This document shows positions 24,031 to 37,422 of a stretch of 64,000 nucleotides of DNA, in pieces; the first letter of the stretch is position 1, and each line of letters starts with the position of its first letter. This stretch comes from Salticus scenicus. Taxonomy: Eukaryota; Arthropoda; Arachnida; Araneae; Salticidae. The translations under genes were made by a program, and so were the position numbers. Below the pieces are notes generated by a model. That model was not told the DNA's origin and made no database searches. It saw only the letters and a list, made by a program, of their open reading frames with translations. The stretch covers positions 134,959,456 to 135,023,455 of the forward strand of contig OZ005655.1 of the NCBI GenBank assembly GCA_963930645.1, written 5' to 3'.

Positions 24031-24300
24031 AGTAAAATAATAGGATAATTTTTCGTAAAAGAGCTTTAATTGCATAGTCTAAATTAAATAAATAAATAAA
24101 TAAATATAAAATGACAACTATTATTTACGTCGAAAACACAAATAGTTTACCTGCTAAATAACAGTAGAAAATCTAACAAAAAAGTTAACATTTAAGATTC
24201 GAAATATTATATTTCCATTTTTAGTCGAAAATTGTGGTTTTGGAAATTAAAGCGTACAATGCGATTTAAATATTTACTGATGCATTTTTTTTCTATACAA
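23147..24300. other. Gene-free AT-rich DNA with R3 copy and poly-A pair
   Basis: Contains TTTA and TAAA microsatellites (23290-23340, 23430-23450), a diverged R3 repeat at about 23620-23800, and two long A runs (about 23931-23957 and 23996-24028) 40 bp apart. No gene. Confidence 0.6.
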
Positions 24301-25300
24301 TCTACCAAAAGTATTTAGACACTTTTAAATTTAAACGTTTTGTCAAATATCTAGAAAACTTCTTTACGAAACTTTGGAAATATAATGAAAATTTTTTTCC
24401 TCATGTGTTTCAGCAAAGGTTTTCCCCCGAAAAGAAAAAGGGGACCAGCAAAAAATTAAAAAATGTATTAAAATCTCTTGGATCTCGCAGTAAATATTAA
24501 TGCATCAGATGCAGTTTAAACGTAGCATGTGATTAAGAGCCTTCTTAATATCTGTATAAATTGTTATGAGGCTACCACATGTATTCAGTAAGATATGACG
24601 GTTTATTTAAAAAATTGGAAAAAAAAATTATTAACACTTTGTAACTTCGTTGGAAAGTGATAAAAATTGTCATAAAGTTTAAAAAACCTTTAATATAAAA
24701 GGAAACCCAATTCCAGCAAATTTCAAATAATAGTCCTCAATGTAGCCCTTTTGTGTAACCCTGTAAATCTGATGCTAATAATACTATATTCCATACAAAG
24801 TATTTTCCTGTGCATATGTATAACAAATTTCAATTTCATCAAGATTTGTGCAAAGTAAAGTTATTAAATATTGGCTTATAAAAATACATCTCATAGAACG
24901 CTATCCTTTGGAATAATTTGGGTGCCCTGTACACAAACATGTGGGGGAATTTACTTCATTTTTTATGTAAAACATCCGATAATGAACTTGAATAACGTAT
25001 TTCAGATTCATTAAGATTTGTGTAAAGTAAAGTTATTTAAATATGGTTTATAGAAATTTTTCGCTTAGAACACAATCCTGTGGAATAATTCCGGGTGTTA
25101 ATGTACACAAACCAGCAGAGGTATTCACTCTGTTTTCAATAGGGAACATCCGATAGTATCTTGAATACTACATATGAGTTTAAAAAAATTCATTGAATAT
25201 TTATGGAAGTTAGAACAAGGACCGACAGTTATGGACAAACCGAAGTCATTAACACTTTTCAACAGTATTTGGGAATATTAAAAATGACAGTTTAGTATTT
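24300..25300. repeat. Degenerate tandem units, second block
   Basis: 24700-25260 repeats the organisation of 22030-22600: 'ccctgtaaatctgatgctaat', 'tttcaatttcatcaagattt', 'agaacgctatcctttggaat', 'cctgtacacaaac' and 'gtacacaaaccagcagaggt'. Probably another decayed member of the same element family, without its microsatellite end. Confidence 0.55.
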
Positions 25301-26425
25301 GAAATTTTAATTTTGCCACACAATGATTATCAAATAGTAAAATACTTTACTAATAATATATACAATCGTATTTAAAATGCAAATATGTTACAAAACTCTT
25401 TATAGTGACAAAAAATCTACAAAGTACACTACTGAAGATTCTGTAGTTAGAAAACTTTAACTAAAAAAATTCAAACTAGGTGGCGCATTTGCAAATAGAT
25501 TAGATATTTTCGTTATCAGCTCAGTTAAACCTTTAAGACGATATATAACATGCTAAAATACCTTTTGAAGAATTGGTGGGGCTCTCATGCATGTCTAGCT
25601 TTTAAATAGGTCTAATACCCCACAGCTTAATCTTATTGAAAAAATATATTCCTTTGAAGAATGCTATAAAAAGTTATTACCTTTCATTCCTGGTTCTTCT
25701 ACCAGAATATTCATACAGTAATTTTCATTTTAATTATTTTCTGTAATATATTATGGAATATATTATGGAATATTACTACGAAAAAAATATTCTGTTGAAA
25801 GAATTAAGGAAAAAATACAGTATGTGCAACCCCAATAGTTTTAATCATAAGATTTTCAGTTTTACATTTCTTTAAATACAAAAAAATGTTTTATTCGAAA
25901 TATTTAGTAGATACTTAAATTAAAATTACCATGTTTAAATATTCATAAACTTTATTTTTGATTTCTAATGAACTAATTAATTCAGGTACAATAATTAAAT
26001 TTCCCTAGACAAACGAAATTAAATTTATTTTTAAGAATTTAAAGAATTTTTGAAATCTGCTTTAAAAATTTTCTTCGAAATTCATTTAGATGGCATAGAA
26101 TGATAAATTAGTTAGCACACATAAACTTTGTATTTAACAAAAGTAATCATTTATTTTACTAGTAAAGTTTTAGTATGTAAAGTTCTAGATAAAGCAAAAA
26201 TGAAGTAGTCGTGTTAAAAATGGTAATGACAGAGATTCTGTTTTCACTTATTTTTACAAATTGAATACAACTCAATCCACCTATTGTATTCTAATAACTT
26301 TCTACAAAAATTAGCATTTTTAATTTAAACTCGCCGAAAAGTTAATGCAATTCATGTTTGGCTGTCAACAAAGAATGATAAATATCAATACATTTTCCTG
26401 CATGTTTGAAGAAGAATAAACTTCT

Positions 26426-26466
<41 letters not shown>

Positions 26467-27060
26467 ATTCTCTTAGTAACCTAATTTGAATTCAAAATAT
26501 TTTTCTTTCGAAAGTTGCACAATAAATGTAATTTTAATGTGTTTTTTGATTAAATTAATTTTAATTTAAAAAAATGCTCCTAATGCAAATGAACAAATAT
26601 TCACGGAAATATTCTATGTACAGTTTATAAAAATTGCTTTTCATTGTAAGTGAGCGAAATTAGAGAAAAAAAATAGAAATAAAAATAAAAATAAAATATA
26701 TTTTTTTTTACTTCCATTACCCGACTACTTTAAGCGATAGTTGTATTGTAGTTTGTCAAAAAATTCGATATTGATTTTTAACCTAATTAACGTGTTTTAA
26801 GATCTCATGTGTTCAAAGCATTATTCATGGCAATCGGTCAATGTGGATGTGTTTGTATGTGTAGGTGTGTGTGCAGGTGGGGGGGAGGGGGATATTGTGA
26901 TTATCATATCTGCGAAATGAATAAACATAGAACGACGGAACTTTAAAATTGTCCACTACAGTTAGTTCGTTAGTCATTACATTTAAATTAGTTCTCTAAA
27001 TAGCATAATAATAATATATATATATATATAATATATAAATCTCATAAAATAAGAAAAAAA
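25300..27060. other. Gene-free AT-rich DNA
   Basis: No ORF or RNA gene recognised. A poly-T of about 36 is at 26427-26462, a G-rich patch at 26877-26890, and a TA tract near 27014-27030. Confidence 0.6.
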
Positions 27061-27764
27061 GATTAATTGAAATTTCTGAAAAACCTCTGTCTTTTTGCCC
27101 TCCCCCATCGAAGGAGAGGGGAATTTACAAAATTCCCTGATAGCGTGTGTTGGGCACATATAACTAATCCACAAATAAAAAAATCACATTCCTACGATAA
27201 TTTAGAGCAGATTTACCATCAGAAAAGTGTTTTTTGTCCAACCGAAGGGGGGAAGGATTCGCAAAACCAACCTATGGTGCATGTTGACTATACATAGTAC
27301 AACCACATAACAAAAAAATTACTTTCTATGATAATTTTGAATGGAGTTACGCTTGGAAACGTATTTTGTGACCCCTTAAGAGAGGAAATCTTACAAAATC
27401 CATTTATAGAGTGTTTTAAGTACACATAACCAATTAATATATCGAAAAATCACCTTTCGGAGAAAAATTGGAAGAAAGTTCCAGTTGGAAACATGCCCTT
27501 TACCCTCAAACCCTAACGGGGGAAGAGGAAACAACACTTTGGAGAATTATTTTATAATGCGTGTCGGGTACACATAACGCACACAGATACAAAAAAAAAA
27601 TGTCCTGAGATAATTTGGGACAGAGCTACTACGCTTGGAAAACTGCTTTTTGCTGTATTTTGAAAAGTTGTAAGAGGAGGCGGATTTTTCAAAATTCTGT
27701 CATAGTTGACGTTCCAAGCAAGTAAACAGTCCACATACCAAAGTTCGTGAATACAGCACACATA
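27060..27764. repeat. Degenerate tandem repeat, unit about 120-150 bp
   Basis: At least four units. Each contains 'acaaaatcc' or a variant, a 'tgttgggcacatataac'-type block (27150, 27300, 27420, 27570), 'gataattttgg', and 'cgcttggaaa' followed by a run of C or G ('gaaggggggaa', 'cgggggaag'). Short frames here are by-products of the repeats. Confidence 0.65.
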
Positions 27765-28460
27765 CACTGTGTTTTAAAACTTTAAGGCAGTCCATAAAAA
27801 TTAACGTTTTGAAAGGAAAAAATGTGAATATTTTGATTAAAATATCGAAACGTCTTTTTGAAACAGCTAAGAAATCTATTGCACAAAGAAGAAAAGTGAT
27901 AAATGTATAATTATGGCAAATTTGGCTAAAAATTAAAATTGGCATCGTTCCAAAACTTTAAGGCACCTTTTTAAAACCAAACGTCAAAAGTTTTGTCTTC
28001 AAAATTGTAATTGATGGAGTGTTTGTTTTTCGATAAAGTATTTGTAAATTGGATTCTTTGTACTTGATTGCAAGAATAATTAGGGTAAAAAGACAGAAAT
28101 TGACAAAAGAAGAAAAAATACGAGTTGTGGAGATACATATGGCATGAAATGGTCAGACCAAGGAATTTCTTTGGAAATAGGAAGATCCAGATGTGTAATT
28201 CAGAACTTTCTCAAGCTTCGAGAAAATTATGGTAAAAAAAAATCCTGGTGGGCGACCTCGAATTCACAATCCTCATCATCTGCGAACAATATTTCTCTGC
28301 GCCACCAAGCATAAAACTTTCGTGTTCTGAAATCTCAAGACGTTTCGATTTCCATTTCAGAAGACGCACAGCCAATTCCAACCTTTATGTGCCATTTTTG
28401 GAAGAATTCTACTACAAATTTCGGATTTTGCAATTTTTCTTCGACACACACACAGAAAAA
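27765..28460 (+). mobile_element. 5' half of a Tc3-like transposon with IR/DR end
   Basis: Begins after a TA with CACTGTGTTTTAAAACTTTA. A second copy of the core ('caaaactttaaggcacc') lies at 27951-27967, about 176 bp inside. This is the outer/inner direct-repeat design also seen in the element at 55342. A transposase relic follows. No right end was found; the sequence runs into another tandem-repeat area. Confidence 0.7.
28060..28440 (+). pseudogene. Tc3-like transposase N-terminal remnant
   Basis: Shifting frames give 'KWSDQGISLEIGRSRCVIQN' then 'FLKLRENYGKK' (HTH recognition region), followed in the next frame by 'NPGGRPRIHNPHH' (GRPR-type linker). Catalytic residues are not reached. Multiple stops and at least one frameshift at an A-run near 28233. 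Confidence 0.7.
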
Positions 28461-28499
28461 AAAAAAATCCTCCTTCCTCCTTGAAATTAAAAATTCAAA

Positions 28500-28580
28500 A
28501 ATCAACTTATTTTTTAATAATTAATTATTCATTATTATTATTATTATTACTATTATTATTATTATTATTATTATTATGTT
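28500..28580. repeat. (ATT)n microsatellite
   Basis: ATT triplets run from about 28530 to 28575 with minor interruptions. Confidence 0.9.
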
Positions 28581-28589
28581 GTATTTGTG

Positions 28590-29322
28590 GGAAGTCTCCT
28601 CATGCGCAATTTCTTCATCTTAAAGCAATGTGAAGCCGAATTATGTTCTCAAACGTGTTTCTCCGTATACTCCCTTCCTGGGGGAAGGGAGGGGTATTTA
28701 ACATTTAGAACCAAGCTTTCCACCAAATTCGTAACCCACTCCGGCACAGAATCGCCACAGCAGTGTTGACGCAGTAGTAGATGTTCTCTTTTGTATGTAT
28801 CGATGAACAGTAATGTGAAATCATGTTTTGCGCCCTTCTCCATTGCGGCCGAATTTTTTAAATTCCAGGAAATAGTTTTTATGTGTTTGTGTTTACTATA
28901 TTTAAAAGCAAGAATCATACGGATATATCTTTCTTTCATTGATATATGAAGGATTATATGAAATCACTTTCTGACCCAATCTCAAACACGCTTTGCCACT
29001 CCCCTCTTTGAGTGCCGAATACATAAATTTCCAAAATAATTTTTTTTGTATTTGTGTTTCTTATATTAGTAATCGAATTTTTAAAATTTCACAGATTGAG
29101 TTTTAGGTGTGTTACCTATATTTTAAAGCAAAAATCTCACGTATATCTATTTTTTCTTTTTTTTTTTTTTTTTTTTTTTTTGCTTGTAATATAAAGGATT
29201 ATGTGAAATCACGTTATGCTCCCCCCTCCCCTCCTTGGAGACCTAATTTCTAAAATTCCAGAAACCCGTTTTTTGGTACTTGTGTTAGCTATGTTTTAAT
29301 ATAAATTTTTTTACAGATATCT

Positions 29323-29357
<35 letters not shown>

Positions 29358-29430
29358 AGATATAATGTTTTTTGCAAATTACGTTTTTCCCCTCTCCTCT
29401 TTAGGAAACGAAATTTATAAAATCCCTTCT
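28590..29430. repeat. Degenerate tandem repeat, unit about 170-230 bp
   Basis: Four or so units carry 'ggattatgtgaaatcac', a pyrimidine-rich 'ccctcccctcctt', 'aaattccagaaa' and 'gtatttgtgtt' blocks (near 28850, 29030, 29250, 29390). Two include long T runs (29158-29180, 29326-29356). Confidence 0.6.
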
Positions 29431-29553
29431 TAGTGGTTATCTACGTTACATAAGGGAAATTTTAGAAAATTTTTGTGCACCTAGGTGCAGGGTTTTGGGT
29501 GGGCCATGACGAATCTGTCACTAACTCACTCAGGACCAACTATTCTATACATA

Positions 29554-29766
29554 CAGTCGGTAACAAAAGTGTCCGAACACTAGCAGAAATTCCTATGAAA
29601 AAAAAGTACACTTCATACGGTATTGTTTAATAAATCCTTGTCGAATCCTGTTCTTAGTCAGTGTAAGAACATGATTTGATAAGGATATATTTAACAAAAC
29701 CGTATGAAGTGTACTTTTCTTAGAAAGGAATTTTTGCTAGTGTTCGGACACTTTTGTTACCGACTG
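29554..29766. mobile_element. Palindromic MITE, copy 1
   Basis: 213 bp, flanked by TA on each side (29552-29553, 29767-29768). Left end CAGTCGGTAACAAAAGTGTC is repeated inverted at the right end, and the two roughly 100-bp halves are near-complete reverse complements meeting around 'tcagtgtaag'. No coding capacity. TA target and CAGT ends fit a Tc1/mariner-type MITE. Confidence 0.93.
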
Positions 29767-29768
29767 TA

Positions 29769-31080
29769 TATATAGATTACAGAGAAATGATAATTGATAA
29801 TCAATTAATTTTTTAATATATATAAATATTAATATGTAAATAAATTGCAGCGTTTTATTAAGATATAACATAAAAATTAAGAACATTCGTACATTCGAAC
29901 ATTTTTTTATTGTATATATATACCAGGACAACAATGTACAATCCTTCAATATTTTTAATATATTTAATGGGGCAAAAATTGGATTTTTTCAGCTTTTGAA
30001 CGCAAATATTTTCTTGCGGATCAAATAAAGGCACAAGGGTGATATATTTACGCAAATGACACAAGTTAAAAACACTCACGCTAAAGGCACATCTTCTGAA
30101 AATTTTATCTTTTCTTTCTATCTTTTCTTTCTTTTTTTCTTTTTTTTTTTTTAATCAAATGCTTTTGTTCCAAGTAACATTATAAATGAAGTATTTTTTA
30201 AAATAAATTTCATCAGAATAAGATTTTTCTATGAAATATCTTTAAACGCAGCAAGTAAAAAAATAGAATTTGGTACTTCACTTAGTTCAAGGTAATATTG
30301 TTCATTTAAAAATTAAAAGCCACAGCCATTAACGAAAAATTTAAGAACAGAAGAAATAACTGAAGTTTTCCTCTAAAGTTTAAAAGTAAAATTGAATAAA
30401 AAAGAATCTGGTGGTGAGTTTTTGTAGTTTGGAATTAAACTTGGGTTGGATGATACGTTCCATCGCTGTTCAAAGGGTTGAAACAAATTACGCAAATTGT
30501 ATTCATAGAATCAAAATTAACTTTTAAAGAGAACAGCTTATATAACTGCGAATTTTAAGTACTAATTTCAAAAAGAGAATAAATAACATGGTTTTCACAA
30601 CAAATTATTTTGTGGTGAGAAAAACAAATTAACATAAATATTTTTCGGAACTATATTTAATAACAAGTATTAATCATGTAAATTACAATAAAAGTTGTCT
30701 TTTTGTTGTCAAAAATGGTCATACCGTGTAGCATACATAAAAAAGCAATTTCTAAATAATATACACGAAAAAGTACACGATATATTCTGTTTATTATAAA
30801 ATATTTATAATGAGAAAATATGTTTTACATAATGACTTATCAGATATTTCACTTTAAAATTACAGAATCCAATTCAAAATGTATTTGTTACATTATAATA
30901 ATATTATAGTTTTAAAAAATTAAAGAACACGCTTTTATAAAAATGCGAACTGAAAAGCACAAAATATCTAACTTAGTATTAAAATTCAGGTAAAAGAAAA
31001 TCGTGTGAGTCTCACACCATAATATTTACATACATTTACTCTTTAGTTAAAATAATTTAGAATTAAACAAAAACCATTTT
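29769..31080. other. Gene-free AT-rich DNA
   Basis: Nothing recognised on either strand. Confidence 0.6.
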
Positions 31081-31084
31081 TAAA

Positions 31085-31170
31085 AAATCTCCCCTGACTG
31101 GGCTCGAACGCTAGACCTTTTGGTTCTTAGCGCGGAGCTTTACCTCGCAGACACAGCATTCAAGTAGGGA
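31085..31170 (-). repeat. tRNA-like sequence (decayed tRNA or SINE head)
   Basis: Minus strand reads 'gaggtaaagctccgcgctaa', 'gaaccaaaaggtc' and a B-box-like 'gttcgagccc', in the spacing of a tRNA. T-arm pairing has at least two mismatches, so I do not call a functional tRNA. Confidence 0.55.
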
Positions 31171-31352
31171 AAGTCTTTTTTTACAATAAAGATTTTTTGT
31201 TTGCTCCCAGAGCGGTTACAAACATACATTATACATACAAACATACAAATATACATACAGGTGAAGCTAATAAAAGCGTGTTAAAAAAAAAAAAATAAAA
31301 TAAAATTAAAAAAAAAAAAAACTTTCGACCTTTACCGAAAATCTTCTCACAA

Positions 31353-31384
<32 letters not shown>

Positions 31385-32560
31385 CGAAAAGAAATACGCT
31401 TACAACACATATTATTTTCTTAGTTTAGAATTCAGTTCTGTGGAAATGTGATTTTTTTCTATTTCATGTACGTTGCGATTTCTAATTCATTGAATATTCC
31501 TATTTAGAATATTGTTTCCAAAAATATGTATGTAAGAAAATATCTTATACTAAATATATAAATAAAACTTTTTTTTTCACTATTCAAAATGCATGAAAAA
31601 TATTGTTTACATTTTCGAAATAAGAAATTCTATATTACATTTTATAAATAAGAAATTCTATAAGAAAAAAGAGACAGGAAAATAAATCTTATTTATTTTC
31701 GCAAGAGTAAAAATGTTTTATCCGATAAAAAAATGCACGAAATAATTTTTTTGATATATATTATATGATTTGATATATATTAAATGATATATATTATATA
31801 TTATATATAAATTACAATATTTCTTTAAATATGTATTTAATTTTTGATTTAAAGAAATAAACATTATTAATAGTTTCCTATATTTTATAACTTATGTTGA
31901 TTTAAAAATATTTAAAAAATTAAATAAGAAGAAATTCATTACTCTTTTAGGCATCATTTTTAAAACATGCAAAAAGAACAGAAAAAGTTTTGCTTACAGT
32001 TTTTAAAACAATCTTTTTCATGCCATCAATAAATTTAATTACAAAATTAAATTAAATTTTAAAATAGGATGTTACGTTTTTAAATAAATAAATATTGCTT
32101 AAAAATAGAAAATAATATTTAATGCATTTTTGTACCATATAGAAAGTTTTCCCATTTCGCAAAATCCCATTTACAGATCGGTAATTTAAATTCAAAAGTT
32201 TATTTTCACTGTACTATTTGATAGTTTTTATTAATTAAGCTGTAATAACCGACAGTTAGAATTTTAATATTGTAAATATATACTATTACCTTATTTTCAT
32301 GAAGTGCTTCCAGATAACGCCTTGAAAAATCGGACTAGAAATTGTTGTATTTTTATGAGGAAATCATTTGGTACATTTTACAATTATCAATGATACTATA
32401 CATTCAAAAATTTTATAGCATGAACTTTATATTTAATAAAGTTCAAGTGATTTACAGTATTATTGCAGTGAAATTTTTATTAAAAACAGCATAATTATTT
32501 TAACAATTGTAAAAAGGAAACAGTGAAATTATTTTATACTTTTCCCTATATATGAAAAAT
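31171..32560. other. Gene-free AT-rich DNA
   Basis: Poly-A runs at about 31305-31320 and 31350-31374; TA-rich 31750-31810. No gene recognised. Confidence 0.6.
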
Positions 32561-32940
32561 AATCTGGTGTGTCACTCACACGACTTTCTCTTACCCTGAA
32601 AATTAATACTATAAATACAGGTTGGAGTTTAAGAGGTAAGATAACGAGTACTGCCATGCAAACCTATATTAAACAATTCAAACGAGGCTTCGGAAGAGTT
32701 TTATATGATAATTAGTTCTGTGTGAGGGGGGCGGTAGCCCCCCTCAACCCCCCGTTTCATTAATGCACCTACATTTATATAGAATTTAATTCGGTTATTA
32801 AAAAATAATTCTGTTTTTAAAAAAATAATTTATTTAAATTATTATTTTAAAAAATTATCTTTTATGATAATGCAGACGATTTCCATATTAGAGAAGTAGT
32901 ATAACAGCAAATATCCAAAAAAAGTCCATTTTATTCTCAA

Positions 32941-32983
<43 letters not shown>

Positions 32984-33622
32984 GATTTTTTTTTCTAAGG
33001 TTTTTTTTTTTCGTTAAAAGTAAAAAAAAAAAAAAAAAAATCCATAACTTTGTTTTAAATTATCACACATCGATGGTTCAACCATTCGTTTTAAAAGTAT
33101 TGGCGAGCTCTTTTGAAAGATACCCATCATGAAAATTTACTTCCCTCGAGGGGGGACTTCCCCCCCCAGGGGGGGGAGATGAGGCTCCTACATGCATATT
33201 TTTTTCCCAGTTAACTATCTCTATTACAAAAAGTATATATTCGTTTCATTTGGTTTAGTGCAGTCTATAGACGTTAAACTCTACTTACCTGCAATTTCCC
33301 CCATAGACGTAATGTATTAGAATTCTCTTGATTGTCCCTGTACACGAACCATTTGCTTGATCTTAACGAAAAGCTTACTGTAGCATCCGTATATGATACA
33401 CATTTAGAATACCAAGTTCGAACTTTCTGCCATAATTTGTTTTTGAGATATGCTGATAACAGACGCACACACACACACACACAGACATACACACAGACCA
33501 TTTGCTAAAAACATGATTTTCGTATTCAGGGAACCTCAAAACATGTAAATATAACAAAATCTCGCATTCGAAAATTTGACCCAAAAACAATACTTTCTCT
33601 ACCTTATGGGTAAAAGAAAGTA
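32560..33622 (-). mobile_element. Microsatellite-bearing non-autonomous element (copy d, most complete)
   Basis: 32560-32790 matches 20250-20480. 32865-33230 matches 34775-34985 ('ataactttgttttaaattat', 'accattcgttttaaa', a G/C-run segment). 33250-33622 is the end module: 'gcagtctatagacgttaaac', 'ccctgtacacgaacc', 'gagatatgctgataacag', CA tract (33465-33482), 'acctcaaaacatgtaaatat', 'aatactttctctac' and a closing 'gaaagt' forming a hairpin at about 33593-33622. Two long A runs (about 32943-32981 and 33023-33040) interrupt it. No protein is encoded. Confidence 0.75.
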
Positions 33623-34774
33623 AAAATAATAATAATACTGTAACTGGAGAAATACTTTTTTGTCTGCGACCGCTTCTCCTCGCGGAGGGCAAAGTTCTTC
33701 GCGTTATGAGAGTTATCAATGTGTGCGGAATACTCCAAGATAAACATTTCATATAGTTAAAAATTTCTATCATCTTAATTAATGAAGTTATTAATTAAAA
33801 ACTTTGGGTTTATATAGATACTCTAGTTCCCCCTGGGAAAGTGTTTCTCTTATGACGTTGTTTTTCTGTCATGAAGTCATTTTCCACGGGAAAATTAAAT
33901 GTGCTCCAAGTGGCAAAAAACAATAAAATAAATGTTAATGTTTCTATTAAAAGAATTAATTTTTTTTATAAGTTCTTTTCTGGAGAATAATAATTCTCAT
34001 TATTCATTATAGATAAGCATTTAATTTGGTGATAGTTTTGATATTTACATTTGTATTATATCAAGTTTTTTTTTTTTTTTTTAATACTTGAATTTAGGTT
34101 TGGTAATTTGATTTACAAAATAGCATTGTTTATGAATCGTATTATTAATTATCATTTTTTTAATTATCGTCCTTTTGACCGTCATTTCTTTTTGTCTTTA
34201 AAGTATGTTTAAAGACATTAGAAATATACTTTAGCAATTCATTAGAAATATATATAGTCTATTATACTGTCCTAATCTAACTACAAAAATAGAAATTAGA
34301 TAAGAAATTATTCCTAATGTACTATAAAATGATAATTAAACCAATTCGTTATTTGTTTTTACATAAAATAGCGATTTTTGTAGTATTTTATGGGGTAAAT
34401 ATTTTTCTAACATATATGTAAGTTTTAAATATTTAATAAAACTTTTTTGCATCTTCATTGGGCTATTTGTGTATTTAAAACATTTTCTCACTTTACAGAA
34501 ATTCTTAAGTATCTGACAATTTTCTGAATATAAGATTTAACATTGCGGAGATAATTTCATGTACTACAATAACGTTGAAAGTCTACTTTTCTGAATAGTT
34601 ATTTCCTTTGAAAAATAAAATATTAAGAGAGATTTGATTTTTATTTAAACTTAACTATTGCAAAATTAAATAGAAACTATTATGATGTGACCACCATATG
34701 ACATTCTTCTGTACAATTTTACACATAATTCTTTGAATACAAATTATGTTTAAATTATTAAATTACTTTCCATT

Positions 34775-35400
34775 ATAAATGCAGACGATTTTTATCTGAC
34801 AGAACTATAACTTTGTTTTAAATTATCACAGATCTATAGGTCAACCATTCGTTTTAAAGGAATTAACGAGATCTTTCGGAAGACACCCATATTGAAAATT
34901 TACTCCCCCCCGGGATGGGGAGCGATGCTCTCACATGCACATTTTTTTTTCCTAGTATACATTTTTTTCCTAGTTAACTATTATGAATAATTCATATTAA
35001 TTTTACAATCACACGTTTAAAATAACTCTCATTATGTACATTTATACGAAAGTGTGTCCTATACTGCCGCGTTAAAAATTTAGGAAAAATGCGATTACAG
35101 TGCCAAATGTTGAGCAATTGTTCCACACATCTAATCGTCACCAGTTTATTTCAGGGCTCAACAAAATACCAAGTTTTATTAATTTTCGTTCATTGGTTCG
35201 TGAGTTATAGAGTCCACAAAATTTTCGATACACACACACAGTTACAGAGACACACAGACAGACTGACAGACAGATAGACATTTTCTAAACCAGTCAAATC
35301 GTGTTCAGGACATTCCAAAACGTGTAAATCCATTGAAAACGGACCTTCAAAAATGTTCACGAACCCAATACTTTCTCTATGTATACATATAGAAGAAAGT
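34775..35400 (-). mobile_element. Microsatellite-bearing element (copy f)
   Basis: 34775-34985 resembles 32865-33230. 35090-35400 is an end module with 'tggttcgtgagttatagagt', CA/GACA-rich microsatellite (35231-35280), 'ccaaaacgtgtaaatcc' and a terminal hairpin at about 35369-35396 ('actttctctatgtatacata' ... 'gaagaaagt'). Confidence 0.75.
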
Positions 35401-37381
35401 AAAAATTCGCAAATGCGCACGTGGCATATTTGATTCGGTAAGGACATTACTTTTTGTTTCATCAATTAGTAAAGCTATTTACGGGCTGTTAATTCAGGTT
35501 TTATTCAAACGTTTTGCAATTCTTTTTTTAACTTATTTAAAGTTTCAAAGTTTTTTTTAAAACCACTAAACATCGTTTAAACTAGGAAATAATTTGCTTA
35601 AACAAAACATTATTACAATAAGGATTTACATAAAAATGATAGTGAATATATAATTCGACGACAGTATCTGAAATAATTTATATATATGTTAAATATTTTT
35701 CGAAATAATGTAATGTGATAATTAAAAGGTAATATATTTATTTAAAGTAGCCTACATAAAAGATCGATTTCGAGGGGAAAATAAATGAAAATGATAGGTT
35801 TCATCGAAATATCTTAATATATAGTGTATTAAATTTCATTAAACAAACATCACAATACTGTTAGTTGATAACTCTATTACGTTTGGAAGAAAAATTTATT
35901 AATTATAAATAATTTAGGTATTGAATGATATCAAACCAGCGTATTTTCGAATAGCCTGACATAATCTTCTTTCAACAAAGTATGTTGTGGAAAAGATGAA
36001 GAGAAACATGTTTTGATATAATCCTAAGCAAAACTGCTTCAGAGATTATTAATACATGTTTGAGAAATCTCCAAACCAATGTCAGTTCAATTTATCGTAA
36101 AAGAGTGATTATATATTTATTAATTTAATACTGAAGAACTACGCAATTACTCAAAGTCAAATTTTGAAAGACAGCTGTGAAATTGTAGTTTAAAAGAGTG
36201 TTACGTTTTTCTACGACATAATAGAAACTTCATAATTTCTACAGTTTTATGCAATTTAATAGAAACGTCATTTATTTTAAATAGGTTCAAGCGGGATAAA
36301 TAGGTAGTGGAGTAAAATGGGTATATTTTAAAATTTGTTTATACAAAGCATATTGCGGTGTAAGAAGATACTGTTAAATATATAAAATATTTTAGTCAAT
36401 TATTGCTAAAATATGTCAGTACCATACAGTAACCAATTATTAATGACATTGGTGACATTTAGTCCGATCATTGCAAACAACAAAAACAGTTTCTATTCTA
36501 AATTTAGCAACTTATATAACATTCTATTTGTTTTAAGAATTCTTCATTGATTTCATAAATTTAAAAATCTTCTTAAATATGTTAATATTCAACATAGTTC
36601 ATTAAAAAAATTAACGATCATTCACATAGAATAATTTCTAAAGTACAGATTTTTAAAAACAGATAAGTAATATTTAGATCATATGACATTCTATAGAGAA
36701 GGGAAATAAGTGTGAATTAGGCTTAGCAATTTCTTCTAATTTTTTCAGTTGTTGAGAGTTAAAATGAGCTATAAACTATAAAAGAACCATCTTATATCTA
36801 ATTATAAGCACATGTCATGCTGCATAATCTCTGAATGTTGGGATTTTTCTGAAAAAAGTTCTGATGTTTCTTCAAAAGTTCTGATGATTAGTTTTAAAAA
36901 TATTATGTAGAGAAAGTCGTCTTCAGATTGTTTCTTCATCTGTACATTGTACATTTCTTCAGCTGCTTAAACAACTTTCTGTGAGTTTAATAAGAGACTG
37001 CATCATATTTTTTTTTTTTTTAATGAACAGGACTTTATTCTGTTAACAAAGAAACTGCTAAAAACGTAATCATGCTAACAAAGAAAGACATTAGGAAAAT
37101 TGTAGACAATGTTATACAATTTCTAGACAGAACTGTGACGGTCAATTAAGGTACACCGGCATATGATTTAAATCATTCTACCTCTGTCATGTCACCACCT
37201 TATTTACAAGAAAAAAAATATGTTAATCTGAAAATTGATGAACGAAGCTGCTGTAGCAGAACTGCTACTATACAAAAAATAGTTTGCATTTTTATACCAC
37301 AATTAAAATATCAAAAAAAGTTATGAATTTACATTTATGTTTGTTTGTTTGACAGGTTGTATGCTTTTAGTATGCACAGAT

Positions 37382-37422
<41 letters not shown>

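Noticed and set aside
28587..28939. Short ORFs on both strands
   Set aside because: They fall in the tandem-repeat block and have no motif or conserved counterpart.
31085..31170. Functional tRNA gene
   Set aside because: The B box and D-arm-like parts are present but the T stem has mismatches and the acceptor stem does not pair well; a decayed tRNA-like repeat is more likely.
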